From assembly GCA_020722575.1 (NCBI GenBank), contig DYKN01000003.1, positions 1-54,988 of the forward strand: a stretch of DNA of 54,988 nucleotides, given 5' to 3'. Numbering within the stretch: position 1 is the stretch's first letter; every line of letters starts with the position of its first letter. The notes under the pieces were generated by a model, which saw nothing but the letters and a program-made list of their open reading frames with translations, was not told where the DNA came from and made no database searches. This stretch comes from Rikenella microfusus (GTDB lineage: Bacteria; Bacteroidota; Bacteroidia; Bacteroidales; VadinHA17). This document shows, in pieces, positions 9,599 through 17,864 of the stretch. The position numbers were made by a program, and so were the translations under genes.

Positions 9599-10193
9599 TC
9601 TTTTTACAACTGTTAAAAACTATCTGAAAGGAAAATCAACCCTTTTGAATTACCGTGGTGCTGTTATTGTCTCTTCAGCACTTTTAATCCTAATGTTTGC
9701 ATGTGAAAATAAGATCGAAACCATCCGTAAATCTGACATTGAATCAATGCCATCACTTACGGTCAGGGATTTTGAAACAGTTTATTCCGATTCGGCCAGA
9801 ATAGTGTTTGTAATGCGTTCACCCCTTCTGGAGAGATATACTGATCGCAAACCACAATATTCAGAATTCAGGAAAGGAATAAATGTTGCTTTTCACGACG
9901 GTCACCCGGAACCTATTGCATCACTTAATTCAAAATATGCCCGTTATCTTGAAGAAAAGAAGCTGTGGGAACTTAAAGACAGTGTTACCGCAATTAATGA
10001 GAAGGGAGAAACACTAGAAACTGAGCTTCTTTACTGGGACCAGGAAAAAGATCTTGTCTATACTGATAGATTTGTCAGGATAACAAGTGAAGACCAGATA
10101 GTTATGGGTACCGGACTTGAAGCAAATTCACGCTTTACACGCTGGAAAATACGAAATGTAAGTGCCACAATATATTTTGAAAATGCGAAGTAA
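9591..10193 (+). CDS. lptC: LPS export periplasmic protein LptC
   Basis: LptC receives lipopolysaccharide from the LptBFG ABC transporter and passes it to LptA across the periplasm. The 200 aa protein has a leader with a hydrophobic segment ending in LMFAC, so this form is probably a lipoprotein (Cys38), as is common in Bacteroidota. The mature domain follows the LptC/OstA pattern: MPSLTVRDFETVYSDS, then GINVAFHDG, LETELLYWDQEKDLVYTD and GTGLEANSRFTRWKI (the family's G-x-G-L-x-A/S-N-x-x-F motif). It overlaps the barrel gene by 8 bp and the next small gene by 11 bp. Confidence 0.9.
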   Translation: MIDLFTTVKNYLKGKSTLLNYRGAVIVSSALLILMFACENKIETIRKSDIESMPSLTVRDFETVYSDSARIVFVMRSPLLERYTDRKPQYSEFRKGINVAFHDGHPEPIASLNSKYARYLEEKKLWELKDSVTAINEKGETLETELLYWDQEKDLVYTDRFVRITSEDQIVMGTGLEANSRFTRWKIRNVSATIYFENAK

Positions 10194-10368
10194 GTACCTG
10201 CCATTCATTCTTGAAATAGTATGGATAATTGTTGGCGTTGTTTCAACTCTGGCAGGAATTAATCATATCAGGGCCGGAAACACAAAAATAGCCATTACCT
10301 TTTTTATTATTGCATTTGTTTCATTTGCATTCTCCAGATTACGACATCTGCAGCGAAAAAAGATGTAA
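10183..10368 (+). CDS. Small two-helix membrane protein
   Basis: A 61 aa protein with two predicted transmembrane helices (about residues 6-22 and 30-46) and a basic C-terminus (RLRHLQRKKM). I use the ATG at 10183, overlapping the lptC stop by 11 bp; the frame could also start at a GTG at 10162. Translational coupling to lptC and the tight gap (9 bp) to the next gene suggest it is real. No function is recognised. Confidence 0.6.
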   Translation: MRSKYLPFILEIVWIIVGVVSTLAGINHIRAGNTKIAITFFIIAFVSFAFSRLRHLQRKKM

Positions 10369-10377
10369 ATTTGTGGC

Positions 10378-11643
10378 ATGAATACCTGGATTATCCTGAT
10401 ACTGGCTGTAATCTTTTCAGCATTTTTTTCAGGGATGGAGATTGCATTCATTTCCTCCAACAGATTGAGAATTGAACTCGATAGAAAAAAAGGATTTTTC
10501 GGCTCACATATTATTAAAATCTTCACTGATAATCCTGGCCAGTTTATCGCAACAATGCTTATTGGAAACAATATAAGTCTTGTTGTTTACGGAATTATCA
10601 TTTCACGAATGCTATCCCCTTTGCTGAGCTCTCTTTTTGCTTCAGAACCACTTATTCTTATCTCAAATACAATTATATCCACAGCTATAATCTTTTTTCT
10701 GGCTGAATTTATACCCAAAATACTATTCAGAATCAGTCCAAATTTCTTTCTAAAACTGTTCAGTATTCCTACATATTTCTTTTTTATGATTTTTTATCCG
10801 ATATCCCGGTTTATAATTTTTATCTCCAATGCAATATTAGGCATTTTACCGGGCGGTAAACAATCCTGGAAAACTAAAAATGAGGAAAATATTGTGTTCA
10901 GCAAAGCTGATCTTGATCATTTCGTTCAATTTATGGCTAACGAAGAGATAAAAGACGAATCAGAAAAGGAGAATATAAGAATTTTTCAGAATGCGCTTTA
11001 TTTCTCAAATCTTAAAGTAAGGGAGTGCATGGTACCCCGTACTGAAATAGAGGCAGTTGAAATTAACACAGACATTCAGAAACTGAAACAAAAATTCATA
11101 GAAACAAGATACTCGAGAATAATTGTTTATTCAGGTTCAATTGATCAGGTTACAGGATATGTTGAACTTAAAGATATTTTCAGACTGCCCCGGGACATTA
11201 AAACCATTCTCAGAAAACTCATTATAGTGCCTGAAACAATGCCTGCTAACAGATTACTTAAACAATTTGTTGATGAGAAAATAAATATTGCTCTGGTGGT
11301 TGACGAATTCGGAGGTACTTCAGGTATGGTTACCCTTGAAGACGTTCTTGAAGAGATTGTTGGTGAAATCGAAGACGAACACGACGAATACGAACTTATT
11401 GAAAAACAAACGGCTCCAGGCGAATTTATCTTTTCAGGAAGGCTCGAAATAGATTACCTTAATGAAAAATACAATCTTAATATTCCGGAAGATGGAGATT
11501 ATGAGACTCTCGCCGGTTTTATACTGTACCATCACGGCAGTATCCCCAGAAATAATGATGTAATTAAGATCAGGAATTTCTCAATAAAAATACTCAAAGC
11601 CACTTCAACAAGAGTTGATCTTATCAATCTAAAGATAGAATAA
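10378..11643 (+). CDS. CNNM/CBS transporter-family protein (hemolysin/CorC type)
   Basis: This family is membrane-bound and linked to Mg2+/Co2+ efflux or resistance. The 421 aa protein has the DUF21 (CNNM) membrane domain (MNTWIILILAVIFSAFFSGMEI and three further hydrophobic segments to about residue 150). Then come paired CBS domains (VRECMVPRTEIEAVE, then IALVVDEFGGTSGMVTLEDV) and a C-terminal CorC_HlyC domain (GRLEIDYLNEKYNL, DGDYETLAGFIL). Bacteroidota also have a gliding protein, GldE, of this architecture; nothing nearby points to gliding, so I do not give that name. It closes the coaX-lptC chain. Confidence 0.87.
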   Translation: MNTWIILILAVIFSAFFSGMEIAFISSNRLRIELDRKKGFFGSHIIKIFTDNPGQFIATMLIGNNISLVVYGIIISRMLSPLLSSLFASEPLILISNTIISTAIIFFLAEFIPKILFRISPNFFLKLFSIPTYFFFMIFYPISRFIIFISNAILGILPGGKQSWKTKNEENIVFSKADLDHFVQFMANEEIKDESEKENIRIFQNALYFSNLKVRECMVPRTEIEAVEINTDIQKLKQKFIETRYSRIIVYSGSIDQVTGYVELKDIFRLPRDIKTILRKLIIVPETMPANRLLKQFVDEKINIALVVDEFGGTSGMVTLEDVLEEIVGEIEDEHDEYELIEKQTAPGEFIFSGRLEIDYLNEKYNLNIPEDGDYETLAGFILYHHGSIPRNNDVIKIRNFSIKILKATSTRVDLINLKIE

Positions 11644-11655
11644 TATTTTCATGGC

Positions 11656-11880
11656 ATGACATATAAACTTCTGCAACCTGGAATTATAGTTGTATTAATA
11701 ATTATTGACATCTCCTGTTAAAGAAATCTGAAAGAATCTGATAATGACAAAAAATTACCGGTTATTAGCCAAAACAAAGCCCGTGATGCAGAAGCAAAAT
11801 CCCTTTTACTTGGAGGTATAGGTATGGGCATTCTGGTAATGAAGGGTAACGGTGAAATCATAAAAATGATACTTCCCTGA
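11656..11880 (+). pseudogene. Small lipoprotein gene with a stop after the lipobox Cys
   Basis: From the ATG at 11656 the frame gives a leader (MTYKLLQPGIIVVLIIIDISC) that ends exactly at a lipobox-like Cys. A TAA at 11719-11721 is the next codon. The same frame then stays open for 52 codons to a TGA at 11878-11880 (SDNDKKLPVISQNKARD, then LLLGGIGMGILVMKGNG). A single base change at the TAA would give a continuous 74 aa lipoprotein. I read it as a recently broken gene; chance openness of the second part cannot be excluded. The rest of the 11.64-11.98 kb gap is AT-rich with one GC-rich hairpin. Confidence 0.45.
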
Positions 11881-11930
11881 TATATTAATCTTTAAATAAG
11901 ATGTTAGACATTTTTAAAAAGAAAATGATC

Positions 11931-11956
11931 AAGGGCGCCCCTTAAAGAGCGCCCTT
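11931..11956. terminator. GC-rich hairpin between converging units
   Basis: AAGGGCGC (11931-11938) and GCGCCCTT (11949-11956) form a perfect 8-bp stem with a 10-base loop, followed by T4 within the plus-strand read. It lies 25 bp beyond the end of the minus-strand lipoprotein gene and after the plus-strand chain, so it probably stops transcription from one or both sides. Confidence 0.6.
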
Positions 11957-11981
11957 TTAGCAAACAAATCATCAAAAAAGA

Positions 11982-12857
11982 CTATCTTTTTGGCCTTGTA
12001 ATTGAGGAGTTAATTTTTTTTACTGATTTATCACCCGACTTTTTTACAGTACCAAGGGTTATATCAGCCAGCAAGTATGGATTGGGTAGATAACTTGAAT
12101 AAGTCGCTGCAATACCTTTTGAAGCTCCTTCATAATAAATATCATATTTTATAACCATTGCCGGACTGTCTCCGCAGTTATCCCATGTACCTGATCCAGC
12201 AATCTCATAACGGTATTCTTCGCCATCATATTCTGTAGTATAGATATACTGCCTTGGTATTTCCACTGTACCATCATCATTAATATTAATTATACAGGTT
12301 CCTCCTTCAATAACTGTCTCAGCCCACCAGTCTTCTATAAAAGGTACACTTATACCCGTCATTTTAAGGGATGTTTCATCATTAACCACCGTTTCAATGA
12401 TGCTTTCATAATAGTAAGCATCATCACCTACCCACGATCCCACAAGGTCATTCATGCCATTTTGAAGCGGGCAAAATGGTTTCACCTTAACCTTAAATAC
12501 TTTTTCGGGAGAGGTAACACCTCCTGCTGTGGTCTCAGTTACCTTCACGAATGCAGTATCATTTGCCGGTAAAACATTAAACTGCACTGTGGCAACCTTG
12601 GTACCTTCACTCACTTCTGTAATTGTTGCATCAACAGCTGACCAATTCCATGTGGAACCTGCCCTGTCGTATAATATTTTGAACTTGTATGATTTAGTTT
12701 GAAGAACAAGTTCAGGTCCTTCAGCCTTTATCACAACAGGTATTACATCTGATGCCTTGTATTTTTCCTGATTTTCTTCCATATAGGTTTTGCCGCAATA
12801 AGAAATTATCATGGCAAGGGTTATCAGGAAAGCTCCGAAAATTATACTTTTTTTCAT
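11982..12857 (-). CDS. SusE-position surface lipoprotein, unknown ligand
   Basis: A 291 aa exported protein, last gene of a SusCD-type operon. The leader MKKSIIFGAFLITLAMIISYC ends at a Cys, but with Tyr before it, an atypical lipobox. After it comes a PKD/Ig-like segment (about residues 40-130, with VLQTKSYKFKILYDRAGS and DTAFVKVTETTAGG). A second, lipocalin-like beta domain follows (about 140-270, starting DLVGSWVGDDAYYYES and with GSGTWDNCGDSPAMVIKYD). Genes in this place usually encode surface-exposed accessory binding proteins. It begins 34 bp after the SusD-like gene and is followed by a hairpin terminator. The ligand cannot be inferred. Confidence 0.65.
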   Translation of the reverse strand: MKKSIIFGAFLITLAMIISYCGKTYMEENQEKYKASDVIPVVIKAEGPELVLQTKSYKFKILYDRAGSTWNWSAVDATITEVSEGTKVATVQFNVLPANDTAFVKVTETTAGGVTSPEKVFKVKVKPFCPLQNGMNDLVGSWVGDDAYYYESIIETVVNDETSLKMTGISVPFIEDWWAETVIEGGTCIININDDGTVEIPRQYIYTTEYDGEEYRYEIAGSGTWDNCGDSPAMVIKYDIYYEGASKGIAATYSSYLPNPYLLADITLGTVKKSGDKSVKKINSSITRPKR

Positions 12858-12891
12858 AATAATTACCTTTTTGTAATTTTCACTTATTTAA

Positions 12892-14415
12892 CTATTTATA
12901 CCATCCACCGTTAGAATAATCCTGTCCGGCAACACCCTGGTCTTTACCAAAGGTATAGTAATCCATTAAATTAACTTCGAGTTGTTGTCCGGGGATTGGC
13001 AGATGTAATGGGGTTCCGGGCTGAAGTTTGTCGGCCTTCCTCATGGTGAAAAATTCTATACCAATACCACTGCAAAAAAGTTCTATATTCCTTTCATGGA
13101 AGATAGCTGCTTCAATTTCACCGGCATTAGCTGCAACAGGTGAGAGACCTCCGCGGGTCACCCTTGTTCCATCATTAATAATCTGGGCAGCTGTAGCGAG
13201 GTCAGGACCTGACTTTTTCAGTAATGCTTCTGCCTTAAGTAAATCGTTTTCAGCCTTATAGAATACAGGCGCCGGTTCAGTCCATGTACTCAGGTAAGTA
13301 TCACGCCTCTTAAAACGATAGCAAGAAAAATGATAATATCCCCGTTCCACCTTGAAACCACATGATGACATATACTGGAAATCTGTAAATATACGGTCGT
13401 CAATTCCATCAGTGTGGGAAGTTACCGGCGTGGGAAGAATATTCCAGGTGTTTTCATCTGTCCATCTTGATGGGAATCGAGAGTCCATCATGTTTACAAT
13501 TCTCATATCGGTCATACCCCATCCAGAGTAATTGGCGTAAGTATGATAAAGGGTATACCAGTTGATATCATCCATAACAGGTGCGAAATCGTATGTAAGT
13601 CCCTTGTTTGCATAGCTTAACACTTTATCCCAATCAACTGCATCATTCTCTGCTTTATTCCTCGGAGAATAAGAAAGAAGCAAACCTGCAACAGTATTTG
13701 CCAGTTCTCCAAGTTTTGTATTTGTCATCTCAATTCCCGGAACCCATGTAGACGGGAGAGTAAAAGTATTAGCGGAGCATATTGCAATACATTTATCAAG
13801 GCATACTACAGCAGTATCAATTACCTCCTTATAGGGTGAAACAGGTATTGTTTGAGTAAGGTCGGTTGATTCTGTAACTATGAATGCTTTATCGAAAACA
13901 AGGCCTATATAACCAAGTGAAAGACCCTGTGCAAGATGAGCAACAGCTTGAATCATTTTTGTTTCATCGGTTCCGTCATCAGCTGTAATAACCATCCCAT
14001 CATATTTTAATTTCCTGACAACTTCATTTGAAGATGAAAGGATAGAATAGAGAGTTTTGTAATAGTTCTCGGTAACAACTGCATTTCCATATGATGGTGT
14101 ATTGTCCCATGTTTGTCTCGGTTCCCAGCTGAAATCTCTCATTGCCGCATTTCCCCAGGAGCAGGTTCCAGCGTCTGCTCCAACCCAGAGCATCAATGCA
14201 GGTCCATCATATTGCTGTGTTATTTGAAACCAGGAATTGATAAGTGAACTGGCAACACCTTTCACATCTGAAGGATTTGAAAATGCTGTAGCAAAGTCAG
14301 GATCATTCTCATTTTTAACATCGAGGCTTTCACAGCCAGATAGGAAGAAAGCCAGCAGGATTGTTAATATAAAGTAATTTTTCATTGTCTTCATAGCAAC
14401 TATAAGTTTACGCAT
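12892..14415 (-). CDS. SusD/RagB-family nutrient-binding lipoprotein
   Basis: SusD proteins are outer-surface lipoproteins that form a lid over the SusC channel and bind the incoming glycan or peptide. The leader ends in FLSGC, a good lipobox; the mature part begins ESLDVKNENDPD, as in the RagB/SusD family. The helical TPR-like body includes VAHLAQGLSLGYIGLVFD, and the C-terminal domain has YKAENDLLKAEALLKK and AAIFHERNIELFCSG. The ATG at 14415 shares one base with the TAA of the SusC gene (TAATG), so translation is coupled. The start could also be ATG 14394 or 14385, which give shorter leaders. Length 507 aa. Confidence 0.9.
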   Translation of the reverse strand: MRKLIVAMKTMKNYFILTILLAFFLSGCESLDVKNENDPDFATAFSNPSDVKGVASSLINSWFQITQQYDGPALMLWVGADAGTCSWGNAAMRDFSWEPRQTWDNTPSYGNAVVTENYYKTLYSILSSSNEVVRKLKYDGMVITADDGTDETKMIQAVAHLAQGLSLGYIGLVFDKAFIVTESTDLTQTIPVSPYKEVIDTAVVCLDKCIAICSANTFTLPSTWVPGIEMTNTKLGELANTVAGLLLSYSPRNKAENDAVDWDKVLSYANKGLTYDFAPVMDDINWYTLYHTYANYSGWGMTDMRIVNMMDSRFPSRWTDENTWNILPTPVTSHTDGIDDRIFTDFQYMSSCGFKVERGYYHFSCYRFKRRDTYLSTWTEPAPVFYKAENDLLKAEALLKKSGPDLATAAQIINDGTRVTRGGLSPVAANAGEIEAAIFHERNIELFCSGIGIEFFTMRKADKLQPGTPLHLPIPGQQLEVNLMDYYTFGKDQGVAGQDYSNGGWYK

Positions 14416-17400
14416 TAGAATTTAATTTCAAGTGACACCGAATATGACCGGTAATTTGGATAGCCCATAAAGTCATAAGAGAAATACTGAACATTATTGG
14501 TAGTCATAACTTCGGGATCATATCCTGAGTAATTTGTAACTGTTAAAAGGTTTTTGCCGATAAGGGCAACTTTGACACCCTTAACAAACCCGTTAGCAAC
14601 ATTTTTAAGTGCTGATGAAGGAACGGTATATGAAATTGAAGCCTCTCTCAGTTTGAGATAACTGCCGTCTTCTACCCAGAAGTCATTGAAATCATTTATA
14701 TCATAGAATACTTTATAATACTCAATGGTTTTCTTGAGATAATCGGGCTTTCCGTACTGATCCATCATTCCGTGCCTGTCATCTCTTGTGAGCCACTGGG
14801 CTGATTTGTTATAGATATCTCCGCCGTTTTTCCATTCAAGCAGGGCATAAAGTCCGATGCCTTTATAAGTAAAAGTTTGGGTCATGCCAAGTTTGAATTT
14901 GGGATTTGAATCTCCAATTTTCCCGTACCATAATTTTCCATCAGGAGTTCTCTTTTTTATTGGGGCTTCAATTGTAGTTCCTTCAGTACCTTTGACAATT
15001 ACATAACCATCACTATTGACCACGTAGTTATCTAAATTGTCACCTTCCTGAAGCTGTTCCTGTAATTCATCAAGTGTCTTTACAAATTTATATCCGTACA
15101 TTGCACCGAGTGTTTCCCCTTCTCTGACGTAGAAACATTTGTCGGCTTCCTGTCCCTGCGGGCCAGTCTGGAATGGTGGAACATTGAGCTGGGTAATCTT
15201 TGTTCTTATACGGTCGAAAATCAAATTGATATTATAGTTTATTCCTTTGGTTTTGATTACCTGAGTATTAAGAGATGCCTCCCAAACTTTTGAGTTAAGT
15301 GATCCCGCATTCTGTACCTGGCTTGGCCATCCACCATATTGAACAGCAAGTGGTACTGAGATAATCTGATCGGTAGTATTGGTTTCAGACCTTGATATTT
15401 CAAAGCTAAACCTGTTGAGGAAGTCAATATTCAATCCCACTTCAAATTCTTTTGAAAGAGATGGTTTAAGTTTGGAATTGCCGAGTTGAAGTTTTGCAAC
15501 GTTTCCTCCTGAAATACTCATAACCTCATATTGGTCAGCAAACCCAGGTCTCTGACCAGCAGTACCATAAGCTATACGTAATTTTAGTTCTTGAATACCA
15601 GGAATCTTGAAATCTTCTGTCAAACGATAAGCTCCTGATACACGGTAGTAAGGGTTCCATCTTGATTCTGAACCAAAAAGGGAAGAACCGTCGTAGCGAA
15701 TCATACCGTCGAATATATACCTATCACGAAAATCAATATAAAGGATTCCAAAATAATTTTTTGCCAGAATGGCATTTTTGTAACTGGTTATATTTTTATT
15801 CCCTGCAATAGCGTCAAATGAAGGGACGCCCTTAAGTGAAAAGTCATATCCGGTAGTTGTATTGCTTTCGTATGTTGACTTTTCAAAGAGGTAGCTTGCC
15901 TTTGCCCTTACGTTGAAATCACCAAATTTCCGGCTGTAATTAGCTGTAACCTGTGCATTTCTTGAGAAGAGATATGAGTTTGATAACTGCAGGTAACCTT
16001 TTGAATAAACTGCTGCACCTCCCGAACGAGTATATGTATCGTACGGTGAGTAATTCCTGTACGAGTTGGGGGTATATTCAAATGCATATTTTGCCTCAAT
16101 GTTTAGGGAATTAGTCATATTATATTTCAACTGATATGTTCCCAGAATTCTGTCGCGAACTGTTAGTTCCTGTAGTTTCCAGACGTTGTAAAGCGGGTTT
16201 TCCTGCTCTGCCTGCCATACGTTTGGTATAAAGAGATACGGCTGTCCATCTGGATTTGGATACTTGAGATCTGCATCAGGTTCAATAAGAAGTATGTTGA
16301 AGAAAATTCCTCCGTTGTAAGCATTCTCACCTCCAGGGTCCTGAGTTGTTGATCTTACATAAAGGTTACTTGCTGAAACGGATAATTTTGGAGAAATCTT
16401 ATGATCAACATTCAGTCTGAAACTATTTCTTTTGTATCCTGTAGTTTCAACAATAAGACCCGATTGTTTGTTGTTTTCAAATGAGACCAGGAAATTTGTT
16501 TTTCCGAGGTTTGAACCTACGGATATGTAATTTGTATAGAAATCATTTCCTGCGAACAGATCTCCTTCATGGTCATAAGTTGTCATATACGGATTATCCA
16601 TATAGTGATTTGATTCGTAGGAGCGAGTTCCTGAGATACCACCTTCGCTTGCATGATAGTTTGAGGGATATGTAACACCTGCATATTTTGTATAGGAATA
16701 ATTCTGGTAGTCATCAGCCAGAACGAATGCATGGTGGGTTGCAAGATCATATTTCTTTGCAAGCTGGTTGAATCCGTATTCGTTTCTTACAATTACTTCT
16801 GTTTTGCCTTCCATCAGGTTAGTTCCCCTGCGGGTTGTTACAGCAATAATACCATTTCCAGCACGGGAGCCGTAAAGTGCAGCAGCCGAGGCACCTTTAA
16901 CAACCTCAATTGATTCAATATCGTCAACGTTTATATCGGCCAGTGTACCTTCCATAATAACGCCATCGAGTAGGATAAGCGGATCCTGAGAACCTGTTAT
17001 TTGAGTTGCACCTCTTACAAGTATGGTTGATGACCTACCCGGTGCACCTGAAGGATTAACAACTGTAAGACCGGCTACCTTGCCCTGAAGAGCTGTTGAC
17101 GCAGAACCTGCAGTAACTTCTTTAAGTTTCTCTGCATCAACTTTGTCAACTGCTACAGCCATCTTTTTCCTTGGGGTTCCTGCAGCAACACCGGTAACAA
17201 TAATCTCGTCGAGGTTCATAACGTCCTGCTCCAACACTACATCAATAACACTCCTTCCTGCTATTTCAACCTCCTGAACCTTCATCCCAATAAATGAAAA
17301 GACCAGTGTCCTTGCATTTGCAGGAACATTCAATGTGTATTTACCGTTAGCATCGGTATAAGCACCAATGGTTGTGCCTGGAACTGTAACTGAAACTCCA

Positions 17401-17522
17401 GGTAAGACTCCTTCTCCTTCAACCGCAGAAGTTACCGTACCTGTAATAACTCTTGTTTGCTGTGCTAAAAGTGAAAAAGCACTTAATACAAGCAAACCAA
17501 TCAACAATGATAGTTTCTTCAT
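14415..17522 (-). CDS. SusC/RagA-family TonB-dependent transporter (locus B)
   Basis: A 1035 aa outer membrane channel that imports an oligomeric nutrient using TonB energy. In order: signal peptide (MKKLSLLIGLLVLSAFSLLAQ); a carboxypeptidase-regulatory-like domain (about 24-95, with GVSVTVPGTTIGAYTDANG and SVIDVVLEQD); a TonB-box/plug region (DEIIVTGVAAG, ILVRGATQITG, DPLILLDGVIM, IESIEVVKGASAAALYGSRA); then the barrel, ending in SYSVSLEIKF with the terminal Phe. The first 31 codons are identical at DNA level to the other SusC gene here, although the barrels are clearly different. It is followed by its SusD partner with a 1-bp overlap. No adjacent hydrolase or regulator indicates the substrate. 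Confidence 0.93.
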   Translation of the reverse strand: MKKLSLLIGLLVLSAFSLLAQQTRVITGTVTSAVEGEGVLPGVSVTVPGTTIGAYTDANGKYTLNVPANARTLVFSFIGMKVQEVEIAGRSVIDVVLEQDVMNLDEIIVTGVAAGTPRKKMAVAVDKVDAEKLKEVTAGSASTALQGKVAGLTVVNPSGAPGRSSTILVRGATQITGSQDPLILLDGVIMEGTLADINVDDIESIEVVKGASAAALYGSRAGNGIIAVTTRRGTNLMEGKTEVIVRNEYGFNQLAKKYDLATHHAFVLADDYQNYSYTKYAGVTYPSNYHASEGGISGTRSYESNHYMDNPYMTTYDHEGDLFAGNDFYTNYISVGSNLGKTNFLVSFENNKQSGLIVETTGYKRNSFRLNVDHKISPKLSVSASNLYVRSTTQDPGGENAYNGGIFFNILLIEPDADLKYPNPDGQPYLFIPNVWQAEQENPLYNVWKLQELTVRDRILGTYQLKYNMTNSLNIEAKYAFEYTPNSYRNYSPYDTYTRSGGAAVYSKGYLQLSNSYLFSRNAQVTANYSRKFGDFNVRAKASYLFEKSTYESNTTTGYDFSLKGVPSFDAIAGNKNITSYKNAILAKNYFGILYIDFRDRYIFDGMIRYDGSSLFGSESRWNPYYRVSGAYRLTEDFKIPGIQELKLRIAYGTAGQRPGFADQYEVMSISGGNVAKLQLGNSKLKPSLSKEFEVGLNIDFLNRFSFEISRSETNTTDQIISVPLAVQYGGWPSQVQNAGSLNSKVWEASLNTQVIKTKGINYNINLIFDRIRTKITQLNVPPFQTGPQGQEADKCFYVREGETLGAMYGYKFVKTLDELQEQLQEGDNLDNYVVNSDGYVIVKGTEGTTIEAPIKKRTPDGKLWYGKIGDSNPKFKLGMTQTFTYKGIGLYALLEWKNGGDIYNKSAQWLTRDDRHGMMDQYGKPDYLKKTIEYYKVFYDINDFNDFWVEDGSYLKLREASISYTVPSSALKNVANGFVKGVKVALIGKNLLTVTNYSGYDPEVMTTNNVQYFSYDFMGYPNYRSYSVSLEIKF
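17428..17522 (-). repeat. 95-bp direct repeat, copy B (SusC 5' end)
   Basis: The first 95 bp of this SusC gene, encoding the signal peptide and the first residues of the mature protein up to GTVT, are identical base for base to 22866-22960. Outside the repeat, upstream and downstream DNA differ at once. Same orientation as the other copy, about 5.44 kb apart. Confidence 0.95.
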
Positions 17523-17556
17523 AAGATTTAATTTAAGGTTTTAGCTTTAAAAAATT

Positions 17557-17564
17557 CAAATATA
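17557..17564 (-). promoter_or_regulatory. Promoter -7 box for SusCD locus B
   Basis: Minus-strand TATATTTG matches TAnnTTTG, 35 bp upstream of the SusC ATG. No clear -33 TTTG. The rest of the 17.52-17.81 kb gap is very AT-rich with no gene that I can support. Confidence 0.4.
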
Positions 17565-17810
17565 ATTATTTTTTATAATTTTTATTAGTCTAATAAATTT
17601 TTAAATAATAAAATAGAACAGAAATGTAATCAGGGTTAGATTTTTTGGTAAATGATTATATCTATTTTAAGCACTAACATACCATAAAATAAGGTAATTA
17701 TTACGTAAATAATATGATAGATGCTTTTGAATAAATTATTTAACTGAAAATCAGAAATTCCATAATCATTTTAGGTATTTAATTTTTCATCATTGCCATA
17801 TTTTATAAAA

Positions 17811-17838
17811 CAAAAAAGAGAGCCACCACAGGGCTCTC
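17811..17838 (-). terminator. Rho-independent terminator of SusCD locus A
   Basis: Read on the minus strand, a 7-bp GC-rich stem (17832-17838 with 17818-17824) and a short loop are followed by six T residues. It lies 27 bp after the end of the SusD-like gene and separates the two SusCD loci, so each is probably its own transcript. Confidence 0.75.
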
Positions 17839-17864
17839 CTTTTGTTATAAATTGCCATTTAAGT

